A DNA stretch of 64,000 nucleotides from Legionella fallonii LLAP-10 (GTDB lineage: Bacteria > Pseudomonadota > Gammaproteobacteria > Legionellales > Legionellaceae): positions 1,331,001 to 1,395,000 of the forward strand of contig NZ_LN614827.1 of the NCBI RefSeq assembly GCF_000953135.1, read 5' to 3'. The notes under the pieces were generated by a model. The model had not been told where the DNA came from, did not search any database, and saw only the letters and a list, made by a program, of their open reading frames with translations. Both the position numbers and the translations under genes were made by a program. Position 1 is the first letter of the stretch. Every line of letters begins with the position of its first letter. Of this stretch, positions 24,767 to 34,309 are shown in pieces.

Positions 24767-25795
24767 ATGAAAGAGGATGATGAATCAATTAAAGAGCCGG
24801 ACATTAAGGACGATGAATGGACCGAGCCTGATGACAGTTCGCTTTTAATGGATGATGATATTGATTTAGAGGTGGCAAAAACGGGAGATGACGGATCGGA
24901 GGAGCTTCCTGATTTTTCCGATGATCTTGCTTTTCCATCGTTCCAGCGTGGTAAACATGCTGCCAAGATTATGGATGCCACTCAGCTTTATCTCAGCGAA
25001 ATAGGCTTTTCGCCTCTGCTTAGTGCTGAAGAGGAGGTGCATTATGCAACTCTTGCGTTACAGGGAGATATTGCTGCGCGCAAGAAAATGATTGAATCAA
25101 ATTTGCGTCTTGTTGTTAAAATTTCTCGTCGTTATCTTAATCGTGGATTGCCCTTACTAGATTTAATTGAAGAGGGAAATTTGGGCCTAATGAAGTCTGT
25201 TGAAAAATTTGATCCTAAGCGAGGATTTAGATTTTCAACTTATGCTACTTGGTGGATTAGACAAACTATAGAACGCGCGATCATGAATCAAACGAGAACT
25301 ATTCGTTTACCAATTCATGTAGTGAAAGAACTTAATGTCTATTTGCGAGCAGCAAGACAATTAACTCAAAAATTAGATCATGAGCCTTCGCCAGAAGAAA
25401 TTGCCGATATGGTTGATAAACCTCTGGAGGACGTGCAAAAACTGTTGGGATTAAATGATAAGGTGACTTCTGTAGATACCCCTATAGGATACGATGAAAC
25501 CAAGTCATTATTAGATACTATAGCTGATGAAAATAGTGTTAATCCAGCTGAGTTATTGACTAATGAGAATCTGCGCTTACACATCGAGTCGCTCTTAGAT
25601 AAATTAACTGAAAATCAACAACAGGTTATTGCCAGAAGATTTGGGTTAAGAGGCTTTGAAAAGGCGACTTTGGAAGATGTTGGTAAAGAAATTGATCTGA
25701 CTCGAGAACGAGTTCGACAAATTCAAGTTGAGGCATTAAAAACCTTAAGAGCTTTGTTAGAGCGAGTAGGTTTGACTCAGGAAGATTTGTTCTAA
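24767..25795 (+). CDS. rpoS: RNA polymerase sigma factor RpoS
   Basis: A 342-residue sigma-70-family factor. After an acidic N-terminus come region 1.2 ([20 protein letters not shown]), region 2 ([18 protein letters not shown], then [17 protein letters not shown]), region 3 and region 4 with the DNA-binding helix ([18 protein letters not shown]). Size and position after nlpD identify it as RpoS, the stationary-phase/transmissive-phase sigma factor, which in L. pneumophila controls replication and virulence traits. Its 3' end is followed by a long inverted repeat. Confidence 0.95.
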   Translation: MKEDDESIKEPDIKDDEWTEPDDSSLLMDDDIDLEVAKTGDDGSEELPDFSDDLAFPSFQRGKHAAKIMDATQLYLSEIGFSPLLSAEEEVHYATLALQGDIAARKKMIESNLRLVVKISRRYLNRGLPLLDLIEEGNLGLMKSVEKFDPKRGFRFSTYATWWIRQTIERAIMNQTRTIRLPIHVVKELNVYLRAARQLTQKLDHEPSPEEIADMVDKPLEDVQKLLGLNDKVTSVDTPIGYDETKSLLDTIADENSVNPAELLTNENLRLHIESLLDKLTENQQQVIARRFGLRGFEKATLEDVGKEIDLTRERVRQIQVEALKTLRALLERVGLTQEDLF

Positions 25796-25821
25796 AATTA
25801 TCAAGTAGGTTGGACCAGGAG

Positions 25822-25935
25822 CCCATAGCCGTCAAGCTAAGGTGTTCCTGTCTATCCTCGTTCCATTCGAGTTGAGGAAACGCTTTACCGCTTTCTCAAC
25901 CCGAAGAGAACTTTATCAAAAACGACGGCTATGGG
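25822..25935. repeat. 114-bp stem-loop element between rpoS and hmgA
   Basis: CCCATAGCCGTC (25822-25833) is perfectly complementary to 25924-25935, which is followed by TTTTC. An inner imperfect hairpin (GTTGAG ... CTCAAC) sits in the loop. It lies between convergent genes, so it may serve as a bidirectional terminator, or be a dispersed palindromic repeat. Confidence 0.6.
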
Positions 25936-25947
25936 TTTTCTACGCCA

Positions 25948-27204
25948 TTACGTATTTCCATTAAACTGTGCTTTAAATCCTTGCCAACAATTGATGTAAT
26001 CTGCTTGTAAACTGGGATGAGCTTTCGCTTGTTCAGTAATCAGCCATATCTCTTTTGTTTCAAACATAAAGGCTAGTGAGTCATTAAATTCTGGTTTTAA
26101 TTCTTTAGTTGATGCTACCTGATAAGAAGCCAAGTCGGGGCCATGAGGTGTCATACGGTTATGGATGCTGACTCCACCTTTTAAAAAACCATTTTTCTTT
26201 GCATCGTACTCACCATAAATAAGCCCCATTAATTCGCTCATGATATTGCGATGAAAATAGGGGGGTCTAAACGTATGCTCAGCTACCATCCAGCGAGGAG
26301 GGAAAATAACAAAATCTAGATGAGCAACTCCTGGGGTGTCACTTTCTGATGTTAATACAGTAAATATAGAGGGATCTGGATGATCATAACTGACTGTATT
26401 AAGGGTATTAAATAAACTAAGGTCATAACAATAGGGAGCATAATTGCCATGCCAAGCTACTACGTTTAGCGGGGAGTGACTACAGGAAGCGTACCATAAA
26501 TGATTTTGATGTTTACAAATTATGGTAGTCTCTTTTTTATCGTGCTCAAAAGCGGCAACAGGATATCGAAAATGGCGGGGATTAGCTAAACCATTAGCAC
26601 CTATGACACCCAATTGAGGGAGAGTCAGTGGATTACCTCCATTTTCACAAAGATAGCCTCTCGCCTCTTTAGTTATAACTTCTACCTTGAATTTAACACC
26701 TCTAGGAATAACGGCAATCATCTTTGGACATAAATTTATACAACCAAATTCAGTATGTAAATTTATTTCACCTTCATAGGGAACAAAAAGCATTTCACCA
26801 TCATTATTAGCGAAGTACTTGTCATTCATGGATTGATTACAGTAGTAAAGAAAAGCATTAATTAAATAACTTCCGGCAATATGGAAAAGTCCATCAATGA
26901 AATCGCAATTTAGTTGAGCGCTAGTATCCAGGGGGGACCAACGCAAAGGGTTAGGTGACTGCTGTTTAGCACAAGGATTAATGATTGCTTTTTCGTAAGG
27001 ATAATAAGCTCCTTGCGCAACAGTAGGAAGAACTCTATAAAGCCAGCTACGGAGGTTATTATATCTGGGGCGCGTAAATGCACTGCCACTCAGTTGTTCA
27101 GCATATAGCCCCAAATTGCATTGTTGTGGTGAATTTTGATTTGAAGGGAGCGCTCCTTTAACGGCCTCGCTATGATGATAATTACCAAATCCTTGCAGAT
27201 ACAT
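25948..27204 (-). CDS. hmgA: Homogentisate 1,2-dioxygenase
   Basis: A 418-residue non-heme iron dioxygenase that opens homogentisate to maleylacetoacetate in tyrosine/phenylalanine degradation. Characteristic start [19 protein letters not shown], and the C-terminal iron-site region [11 protein letters not shown], then NRMTPHGPD. Length is typical. In Legionella, homogentisate left unprocessed oxidises to the brown pyomelanin pigment, so this enzyme limits that. The rest of the pathway (hppD, maiA, fahA) is not in this window. Confidence 0.94.
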   Translation of the reverse strand: MYLQGFGNYHHSEAVKGALPSNQNSPQQCNLGLYAEQLSGSAFTRPRYNNLRSWLYRVLPTVAQGAYYPYEKAIINPCAKQQSPNPLRWSPLDTSAQLNCDFIDGLFHIAGSYLINAFLYYCNQSMNDKYFANNDGEMLFVPYEGEINLHTEFGCINLCPKMIAVIPRGVKFKVEVITKEARGYLCENGGNPLTLPQLGVIGANGLANPRHFRYPVAAFEHDKKETTIICKHQNHLWYASCSHSPLNVVAWHGNYAPYCYDLSLFNTLNTVSYDHPDPSIFTVLTSESDTPGVAHLDFVIFPPRWMVAEHTFRPPYFHRNIMSELMGLIYGEYDAKKNGFLKGGVSIHNRMTPHGPDLASYQVASTKELKPEFNDSLAFMFETKEIWLITEQAKAHPSLQADYINCWQGFKAQFNGNT

Positions 27205-27258
27205 TCTAGGTCTCCTTGAGAGTTTTTCACCGATCAGGCTAGAATAGTCTAAAAAAGT

Positions 27259-27513
27259 TCAATATGTCGAGAGTGATTCATTGATTAGGCGTTCTTTTTC
27301 ATCATGGAGCAATGTATAATCTAATAGATAACAATGTAATTTATGTCCCGGATATGTATCTTTTTGTGAGATTAAAGTAAGTCTATCTTGTCTGGGATGC
27401 TGTGTGTAAATCGTATCATTAGCTGTTGTCCAAGTGTAATGGATGTGTCCTATGTTAAGGAACGATCCTTTGCTGCGTATAGGATGATGGAGAAGAAACA
27501 TGAGTACTGACAA
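27259..27513 (-). CDS. Possible small hypothetical protein
   Basis: An 84-residue frame fills the gap between hmgA and yebC. It reads DRLTLISQKDTYPGHKLHCYLL with no signal, motif or known family that I recognise; a start at ATG 27498 is also possible. No clear ribosome binding site. It may be spurious, but nothing else occupies the ~330-bp gap, which otherwise would just hold the yebC promoter. Confidence 0.3.
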   Translation of the reverse strand: MSVLMFLLHHPIRSKGSFLNIGHIHYTWTTANDTIYTQHPRQDRLTLISQKDTYPGHKLHCYLLDYTLLHDEKERLINESLSTY

Positions 27514-27538
27514 TTAAATTTTGGTTAGAGGTGGAGAG

Positions 27539-28282
27539 ATGGCTGGGCATAGTAAATGGGCTAATATTAAATTTCGTAAAGGTGTGCAAGATGCTAAACG
27601 CGGAAAAATATTTACTAAATTAATTCGTGAAATAACTGTTGCTGCACGCATGGGTGGAGGCGATGAATCTTCAAATCCTCGTCTAAGAGACGCGGTAAAA
27701 AAAGCGCTAAATGCTAATATGAAACGTGACACTATAGATAATGCAGTGAAGCGTGGTGTTGGTGGGCTAGATGGCAATGAAATGGTTGTTATGCGCTATG
27801 AAGGATATGGTCCCGGAGGCATCGCTGTATTGGTTGATTGTCTTTCTGACAATAAAAATCGGACAGTTTCGGAGGTACGTCATGCTTTTACAAAGCATGG
27901 TGGGAACTTAGGCACTGATGGTTCTGTATCTTATCTTTTTTCTAATCAAGGTGAGATTTTAATGGGGCCAGGCCAATCTGAAGATCAGGTTATGGAGGTT
28001 GCTATTGAAGCAGGAGCCTCGGACGTTTCAGTTGATGACGGACAAATAGAGGTGATAACACCAGTTGAGGCATATCATAGCGTCCTTAATGCACTACATG
28101 ATGCAGGTTTAGAAATAGAACAATCTCATTTAACTATGCGTGCCCTTACCCAGGTGCCCATTGATGATGAATCGGCTGAATCTTTAATTAAATTAATAGA
28201 CATGCTAGAAGATCTTGATGATGTCCAGGAAGTTTATAGTAATGCTGAATTTTCTGAGCAGTTTTTAGAATCAATGAATTAA
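27539..28282 (+). CDS. yebC: YebC/PmpR family DNA-binding transcriptional regulator
   Basis: A 247-residue member of the TACO1/YebC family, starting with the invariant [14 protein letters not shown]. Further family blocks: [19 protein letters not shown] and [22 protein letters not shown] 27539 follows GGTGGAGAG; the open frame 18 nt further upstream has no better start. Members act as transcription regulators or help ribosomes at proline stretches. The next gene, ruvC, begins within its stop codon (TAATG), so the genes form an operon yebC-ruvC-ruvA. Confidence 0.94.
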   Translation: MAGHSKWANIKFRKGVQDAKRGKIFTKLIREITVAARMGGGDESSNPRLRDAVKKALNANMKRDTIDNAVKRGVGGLDGNEMVVMRYEGYGPGGIAVLVDCLSDNKNRTVSEVRHAFTKHGGNLGTDGSVSYLFSNQGEILMGPGQSEDQVMEVAIEAGASDVSVDDGQIEVITPVEAYHSVLNALHDAGLEIEQSHLTMRALTQVPIDDESAESLIKLIDMLEDLDDVQEVYSNAEFSEQFLESMN

Positions 28283-28806
28283 TGACTATTATTTTAGGGA
28301 TAGATCCAGGATCTAGGATTACAGGGTACGGTTTAATTAAAGAAACTAATCGTACTATCGAATATATTGATAGTGGATGTATTCGTACCTCTCCGGAAGG
28401 TGAATTAAGTCATAAATTGTTGCAAATTTATGACGGTATATGTCAGTTGATGGATCGTCACTCTCCTACCGAAGTGGCTATTGAACAAGTATTTATGCAT
28501 CAGAATCCTAGTTCTGCCCTAAAATTAGGTCATGCTCGAGGCGTTGCTATGGTTGCTGCTGCCTCACATCGCATTAAGATCAATGAATATTCAGCACGAG
28601 CCATTAAACAAGCTGTTGTAGGATATGGGGCAGCAGATAAAGAACAAGTCAGTCATATGGTTGTTCATTTGCTTATGCTAAATAAAGCGCCCCAAAAAGA
28701 TGCTGCAGACGCATTGGCTATAGCAATTTGTCATAGTCACATGCGTAATGGCTTATCCGCATTATCCGGTACGAGGGGTTTCAGTCGAAGGAGACGAATA
28801 CGATGA
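28282..28806 (+). CDS. ruvC: Crossover junction endodeoxyribonuclease RuvC
   Basis: A 174-residue RNase H-fold resolvase that cuts Holliday junctions. Catalytic acids are visible: Asp in [13 protein letters not shown], Glu in AIEQVFM, and the C-terminal pair in [13 protein letters not shown]. Length is standard. It overlaps yebC by 1 nt and ruvA by 4 nt. Confidence 0.95.
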   Translation: MTIILGIDPGSRITGYGLIKETNRTIEYIDSGCIRTSPEGELSHKLLQIYDGICQLMDRHSPTEVAIEQVFMHQNPSSALKLGHARGVAMVAAASHRIKINEYSARAIKQAVVGYGAADKEQVSHMVVHLLMLNKAPQKDAADALAIAICHSHMRNGLSALSGTRGFSRRRRIR

Positions 28807-29402
28807 TTGGTTGGTTAAATGGGCAAATTGTTGATAAGCATCAACCAGGAAAATTAGTCATTGATGTCAATGGAGTGGGCTATGATGTCGAAACCTCACT
28901 TAATACTTTTTTTCAAATGGATGGACAAAATAAGCCAGTTGGATTGCATATTCATACAGTAGTCCGTGAAGATGCACTATTGCTTTATGGTTTCTTAGAA
29001 AAAGAAGAGCGATCATTATTTAGAGCGTTAATTAAAGTAAATGGCGTTGGCCCTAAACTTGCAATGGCTATTCTTTCCAGTATTTCTCCCAATGAATTTA
29101 TTCAATGCATTCAGCAGGAAAATGCAGCTTTATTAACCAAACTGCCTGGGATTGGTAAAAAAACAGCCGAGCGACTTGTTGTTGAAATGCGTGATAGTAT
29201 AAAACAATTTAACTCAATTCCTTCTGAGTTGACCTCTAAATCTACAAGCAAAATGCGTAGTCAAGATGAGGCAATCAGTGCATTGGAGGCTTTAGGCTAT
29301 AAACCTCAAGAAGCTTCAAAAACAGTAAACAAAATTGATGATGGAATGAAAAGCTGTGAGCAATTAATTCGGGAAGCATTACAAATTTTATCATTAAGAT
29401 AA
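28803..29402 (+). CDS. ruvA: Holliday junction branch migration protein RuvA
   Basis: A 199-residue tetrameric junction-binding protein. N-terminal OB domain ([12 protein letters not shown]), two helix-hairpin-helix motifs ([13 protein letters not shown] and [16 protein letters not shown]), and a C-terminal UBA-like domain ([15 protein letters not shown]) that binds RuvB. ATG overlaps the end of ruvC. The ruvB gene, commonly next, is not present here; an unrelated long coiled-coil gene follows. Confidence 0.95.
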   Translation: MIGWLNGQIVDKHQPGKLVIDVNGVGYDVETSLNTFFQMDGQNKPVGLHIHTVVREDALLLYGFLEKEERSLFRALIKVNGVGPKLAMAILSSISPNEFIQCIQQENAALLTKLPGIGKKTAERLVVEMRDSIKQFNSIPSELTSKSTSKMRSQDEAISALEALGYKPQEASKTVNKIDDGMKSCEQLIREALQILSLR

Positions 29403-29540
29403 GTTATTGTTTAGCTATGTTTCGCCCCTTATATTCTTCTATAATAGAATTAAATATCATTAGCTATGATGGTTCATTTTGACTGAATTTTTTGACCGGA
29501 AGTTTCCATCTATTTTGCCTCTGTCAATGAGGAATAAGAT

Positions 29541-31364
29541 ATGAAAAAGAGTGAATTACGAAAAAAAGCAGAAGGTATTATAGAAGAGATCGCTCTATTT
29601 GAGAAAGAATATAAAAATCATGGAAATCAACCAGTTCTAGATAATAAGGCTCTTACTAAGATAGAGAGCGAAGTAGAAAAAATAAAAAACTATGTAGGAA
29701 ACTATATTACTTTAATTAGACAGTTACCTTCTGAGGATCCCCCACCTCTTCCCCCACAAATTAATGACCCCATAGATGCAGTAGAGACAGATAAAAGAGT
29801 TAAAAGAAAAAAAAGGATACTGAATGCTCAGCAACAGTATAAGTATCTTGAATTGGGATTAAGTGAGTTTAGCCAGGATTTTGGCAAGTTAAAAAATCAA
29901 ATTAGTACAGCCCTTCAATTAGTTAAAATAGCTCAAGTAGATAATGATGTTGCCGCACAGCAAAGAATTTATGTACAACTTTGTGAAAATTTGCAACAAG
30001 ACATCGAGTTAGCGCAATATTCTGTTTCTTCTCTTATCGCCGATGATCCCGATTTAGTGAGTGCTTTAAATCAATTGAAGCACCATCGAATGGAATATAC
30101 AGTATTAATGAAACAAATAGAAAAAAAGCTTAATGAAGCAAGCACCACAGAAGATGAGTTAGTATCTTATCAATATGGAATAGAACAATTAAACGAATAC
30201 CAACACCAATACACTCAATATAGCGAAAAAGTAAAAGATAAAATTCATGTGTTGGAGTCTATCGAGCAAGACTATAAGAAAGCGTTTATACATAAAAATT
30301 TATCTATAGCTCATGCAAAAAAAATACTTAATAGTCCTGAAATACAGCTTCTCCACAATGATTCTTCGTTAAAGAGTCTTATTGACGCGGTAGAGAAACA
30401 AGTCAAAGAGCTAGGAGATAAACAATACATCGATCTAGATGATCAGCAAGACAGCATATCCAGATTACATAAAGCAATACAGTTGTGTCAAAGTGATAAA
30501 GATAAGTTAGAGGCTTTAACTGAAAAACTCGATGAAGCAATTACAACCATTCAACGGCAACAAGCACAGCTTGATTTAGCGCAACAACAGGCAATACAAA
30601 AGGTTGAGGAGCAGATTACCGGCATACAGAAAGAGTTTGATAATATTTATAGGGATATTGAAAGCAAATTAACTCAAATACATTTAGATTTAGAGGGAGT
30701 CGATGTAATCAAATTACAATTTGATGAAGTCCTATTGGAATCGAATACTAAAGAAGAAGAGCCCATGGGTTTCGTTAACGAGAAGGTAGCAAAATTAAAG
30801 AGTATAGTTAATAAGTTGAATAAAGAACTACCAGAGCAAGAGAGTCGAATTAGGAAAAAACTGAGTTTTGATATTAAGTTTATAGAGAAAGGAATCATCT
30901 CACAGAAAAATCGAATAATAGATAAAGTAAGGAAGGGTAATTTTAGGTTAAATACCGAAGAACAACAGCTCTTTAGTACCGTTGAACAATATCCATTGTT
31001 GTCGGAAGAAACTGGCCCTTCATTAACATTAAAACAGTTAAATATTCAATTAAGAGAAATTAAAGAAAAACACAGTACTTTTGCTAATGCATATAGTGCT
31101 TTATATGATGTAGTCTCTGTTCATAGTGCGGTTAAAAGTCTTTTTCGACAAGATAAGACGCTAACTACGGAGACTTTTATTGAAGCAACTAATAGCTCAG
31201 TTTATGGCGGTCAGTTATTAATTACGCTGGCACAATATGTGAATAAAGTTCAGTTAATAAAAATTATTGAGAAAAATTGGGAGCACTTTAATGAGAAGGG
31301 GATATTAACTATTAAAGAGTATATGAATTTGACTAAAGAGAAATTAAATACACCAATTAAGTAG
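29541..31364 (+). CDS. Large coiled-coil protein, candidate Dot/Icm effector
   Basis: A 607-residue hydrophilic protein with no signal peptide or membrane segment. A proline-rich patch (DPPPLPPQINDP, ~residues 67-78) is followed by long heptad-type helices at ~residues 100-440, rich in Gln, Glu, Lys and Leu. No enzymatic motif is evident, and it has only two cysteines. It lies between ruvA and pmrB, where, as I recall, L. pneumophila carries the effector gene lem8; I cannot show homology to Lem8. Effector status is inferred from composition, lack of bacterial-housekeeping homology and place next to pmrAB. Confidence 0.65.
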   Translation: MKKSELRKKAEGIIEEIALFEKEYKNHGNQPVLDNKALTKIESEVEKIKNYVGNYITLIRQLPSEDPPPLPPQINDPIDAVETDKRVKRKKRILNAQQQYKYLELGLSEFSQDFGKLKNQISTALQLVKIAQVDNDVAAQQRIYVQLCENLQQDIELAQYSVSSLIADDPDLVSALNQLKHHRMEYTVLMKQIEKKLNEASTTEDELVSYQYGIEQLNEYQHQYTQYSEKVKDKIHVLESIEQDYKKAFIHKNLSIAHAKKILNSPEIQLLHNDSSLKSLIDAVEKQVKELGDKQYIDLDDQQDSISRLHKAIQLCQSDKDKLEALTEKLDEAITTIQRQQAQLDLAQQQAIQKVEEQITGIQKEFDNIYRDIESKLTQIHLDLEGVDVIKLQFDEVLLESNTKEEEPMGFVNEKVAKLKSIVNKLNKELPEQESRIRKKLSFDIKFIEKGIISQKNRIIDKVRKGNFRLNTEEQQLFSTVEQYPLLSEETGPSLTLKQLNIQLREIKEKHSTFANAYSALYDVVSVHSAVKSLFRQDKTLTTETFIEATNSSVYGGQLLITLAQYVNKVQLIKIIEKNWEHFNEKGILTIKEYMNLTKEKLNTPIK

Positions 31365-31367
31365 TTA

Positions 31368-32783
31368 TTACCTTTTTCCTTTTACAGGAAGGAACACTCT
31401 GACTATAAGGCCGGTACCAATTTTTTGAGAATCCAGCATGACTCGACCTCCGTGTAACTCACAAATTTGTTGTACAATCGCAAGTCCAAGCCCTGAACCG
31501 GGACTTTTATTACCAAGGACTCTAAAAAATCGCTCAAAAACTCGTGCTTGTAGTTCGGGGGGTATTCCTGGACCGTTATCACCGACTTCGAGCATGATCT
31601 CCTGGTTCGCATGACGAGTTAGACGAACAATCACTCGACCATTTTCAAGACAATAGCGAATAGCATTATCAACCAGGTTACGAATTAAAATACTTAAAGC
31701 TGTGGGATTACCTTTGATCTTTGGTGTATTTTCATCATTTTCGAATTCAAGCTCAATTTGTTTTTCTACTGCAGAAGGAGCAAGCATAGCGAGGGTTTCT
31801 CGCGTTAATTTACTTAAATTGACTTCATCCTCTTCATTGATACTCGATGCTTCAGGAACAAGTTTACTCATGGTTAATAATTGCTGAACCACATGGGTGC
31901 TACGGTTGACACTAGCAATTAACTTTTGGAGCGCCTGATTTTTTTCTTCGATGTCATTGGAGTAAAGTGCTACTTGCGCCTGGGTTTTTAGCGCTGCAAG
32001 GGGAGTTCTGAGCTCATGTGCTGCATCTGCTGCAAACCGTTTTTCACGCTCGAAGCCTTCTTTAAGTCTAAAAAATAATTTATTTAGTTCATCGATAACG
32101 GGCTTAATTTCCTCGGGGACTTCCTGTAAGTCCACTGGCTCAAGGTGGCTGGGCGCTCTGTTGGCCACCTCCTGAGCAACTTTGTCCAAACTATCTAGCC
32201 CTCGACCAATAATAATCCAGATTAATAAGCCAGATAATGGGAAAGTCAGCAGCATGATGTATAAATCATCTTGAGCAATACGATGCCCCAATTCGTTGCG
32301 CGTGTCATAGCGTTCTGCTAAGACAGTACGAATACCTGCCTTTTCATTATATGTAGTGAATACACGCCAATTTTGATCGGAAATTTTTTTATCGCTAAAG
32401 CCATCTATCTCTGCTGTTAATGGGATTTTAGGTGCCGTAGAGGAGTGTAATAATAATTTTCCTCCATTCGTCCATACTTGAAAATTAAATTTATCCAAAT
32501 AATTTTCTGGGGGTTCATCATTCAAGTATTTTTTTTGATAATAGGCTTCAATTTTTTGGGGGATAGTTTCCAAAGCATCTTGAATTTTTGTAAGTGGTCT
32601 TTGATGTAGATCGTCACCCAATAATGCTTGATAAGATAAGGCAGAAATAGCCATTAAGGTATCTAAATGATCTTGAATATCTTTTTGATCTAGATAGTAA
32701 TTACCTATAGCTGTTAGGGTGGTGGTAATGGTTATCGCTAGTAAAAGATTAATTAATAAAAATTTTCTGATAGACGACTTCAC
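31368..32783 (-). CDS. pmrB: Sensor histidine kinase PmrB (QseC-like)
   Basis: A 471-residue membrane kinase: transmembrane segments near residues 8-30 and 178-195 enclosing a periplasmic sensor domain, HAMP linker, phospho-acceptor H-box FAADAAHELRTPLAALKTQ, N-box RNLVDNAIRYCLENG and G-boxes (DNGPGIPPEL, GSGLGLAIVQQI). Its start overlaps the 3' end of the response regulator by 4 nt. In L. pneumophila the PmrAB system controls many Dot/Icm effector genes; the locus context here agrees. Confidence 0.88.
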   Translation of the reverse strand: MKSSIRKFLLINLLLAITITTTLTAIGNYYLDQKDIQDHLDTLMAISALSYQALLGDDLHQRPLTKIQDALETIPQKIEAYYQKKYLNDEPPENYLDKFNFQVWTNGGKLLLHSSTAPKIPLTAEIDGFSDKKISDQNWRVFTTYNEKAGIRTVLAERYDTRNELGHRIAQDDLYIMLLTFPLSGLLIWIIIGRGLDSLDKVAQEVANRAPSHLEPVDLQEVPEEIKPVIDELNKLFFRLKEGFEREKRFAADAAHELRTPLAALKTQAQVALYSNDIEEKNQALQKLIASVNRSTHVVQQLLTMSKLVPEASSINEEDEVNLSKLTRETLAMLAPSAVEKQIELEFENDENTPKIKGNPTALSILIRNLVDNAIRYCLENGRVIVRLTRHANQEIMLEVGDNGPGIPPELQARVFERFFRVLGNKSPGSGLGLAIVQQICELHGGRVMLDSQKIGTGLIVRVFLPVKGKR

Positions 32784-33457
32784 GATACAGTTACACCATC
32801 ATTTTTCTCTGCCATATAACCGACGCCTCTAATGGTACGAATAAAATTTGCATTGAGTTTTTTTCGTAAATTATGAATATGGACTTCTAGAGCGTTGCTA
32901 TCGACATCCTCTTCCCAACCATAAATGCTTTGCATGAGTTGTTCACGAGACAATACTTGGCCACTATTTTCGAGTAGTTTTTGTAAAAGAGCAAACTCTC
33001 GACGTGGAACATTGATCAGAACATCGTCAACAAATACTGAATGGGCAGCGGGATCCAGAGTAATATTTTTGTATTGAAGAACAGAATCTGCTCGACCTTG
33101 AGAGCGTCTTACTAGAGCTCTAATGCGCGCACTCAATTCATTTAAGTCAAAAGGTTTTATCAGATAGTCGTCTGCACCACTATCTAAGCCTTTTACTCTA
33201 TCTTCTATAGATTCTCTAGCAGTTAAAATGATAACAGGCGTGGCATTTCCTTCCTGTCGGATGTGTTGCAATAAAACTAATCCTGATAGTTTAGGTAAAC
33301 CTAAATCTAGGATAATTAACTCAAATGATTCAGACTTTAAGGCAGCTCGCGCTGCTTCTCCATCTTTTAGCCAGTCAACAATATAACCAAATTGGGTTAG
33401 TCCTGTTTTGACAGCATCGCCGAGTAGTTCATCGTCTTCAACAAGTAATAATCTCAT
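32780..33457 (-). CDS. pmrA: Response regulator PmrA (OmpR family)
   Basis: A 225-residue regulator. The receiver domain starts MRLLLVEDDELLGDAV, with phospho-acceptor Asp in IILDLGLP, Thr in ILTARE and Lys in IKPFDL. The C-terminal winged helix (VPRREFALLQKLLENSG, then ALEVHIHNLRKKL) binds DNA. ATG 33457 is favoured by AGGAG upstream; the frame is open for 50 further codons but those do not resemble a receiver domain. It forms an operon with pmrB. PmrA is a known activator of Legionella effector genes. Confidence 0.9.
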   Translation of the reverse strand: MRLLLVEDDELLGDAVKTGLTQFGYIVDWLKDGEAARAALKSESFELIILDLGLPKLSGLVLLQHIRQEGNATPVIILTARESIEDRVKGLDSGADDYLIKPFDLNELSARIRALVRRSQGRADSVLQYKNITLDPAAHSVFVDDVLINVPRREFALLQKLLENSGQVLSREQLMQSIYGWEEDVDSNALEVHIHNLRKKLNANFIRTIRGVGYMAEKNDGVTVS

Positions 33458-33648
33458 CGTGGCTCCTACTTTATTAGGCTTATCTGAAACGTTACTACAG
33501 CGGAAAATTGTTTTATCGATACAGGGCTCAAATCGTTTTTTATTCGAGCATGCACTGTGATTCCGCGTCCAGTTCTCCTTACATTTCCTTTGTCGCAATA
33601 AGTTCATTAAAGAAATCTATCATATTATCATTATAAATGACGATATTT

Positions 33649-34197
33649 TTATTGCTGTTTTTCCAGTCCTTTCTCTTCCATATGTTTTGTTAGATAAAAA
33701 GCCTGTATTAGAACAAAAAGTAAAGTAAAACCAACACCACCAAATAGTTTGAAATTAACCCAAGCATCTGTATCATAATGATAGGCTACATAAAGATTTA
33801 GTGCCCCCATTACTATAAAAAAAACAGACCAGGCGGTATTAAGTCGGTGCCATATTTTGGAAGTTAAATTCACATTGGCTTCCATCATTTTTTGAATCAG
33901 TGGTTTACTACCGATAAAGCTAGAGCTTAGGAATACTAAGGCGGAAAGCCAATAAATTCCGGTTGGTTTCCATTTTATAAACCATGGGTTATGAAAAAAG
34001 AGAGTCGCTCCTCCAAGAACCATGATTATAATGAGACTGATCACATGCATTTTCTCATAACGTTGGAATTTTAATCTGTAGAATATGACTTGGCTTAATG
34101 AAGCAATCATCGCAATTGCTGTGGCAGTATAAATCCCGTAGATCTTAAATATTATAAAAAATAAAAGAATAGGAAAAAAATCAAACAGTAATTTCAT
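33649..34197 (-). CDS. yciB: Inner-membrane septation protein YciB (IspZ family)
   Basis: A 182-residue polytopic membrane protein with about five hydrophobic helices. It begins [17 protein letters not shown], the hallmark of the intracellular septation protein A family, and has [19 protein letters not shown] near the C-terminus. It is linked to septation and envelope integrity in other bacteria. Located just upstream of pmrA on the same strand, with a ~190-bp gap. Confidence 0.92.
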   Translation of the reverse strand: MKLLFDFFPILLFFIIFKIYGIYTATAIAMIASLSQVIFYRLKFQRYEKMHVISLIIIMVLGGATLFFHNPWFIKWKPTGIYWLSALVFLSSSFIGSKPLIQKMMEANVNLTSKIWHRLNTAWSVFFIVMGALNLYVAYHYDTDAWVNFKLFGGVGFTLLFVLIQAFYLTKHMEEKGLEKQQ

Positions 34198-34309
34198 ATT
34201 ATCTAATTTATTAAGAAGTTATATTGAGTATAACACAATTTTTTACACACACCTCCAGGCTTCATAGCGTTATAATAAAATAAATCATGATGATTCGACT
34301 TAACGTCCG

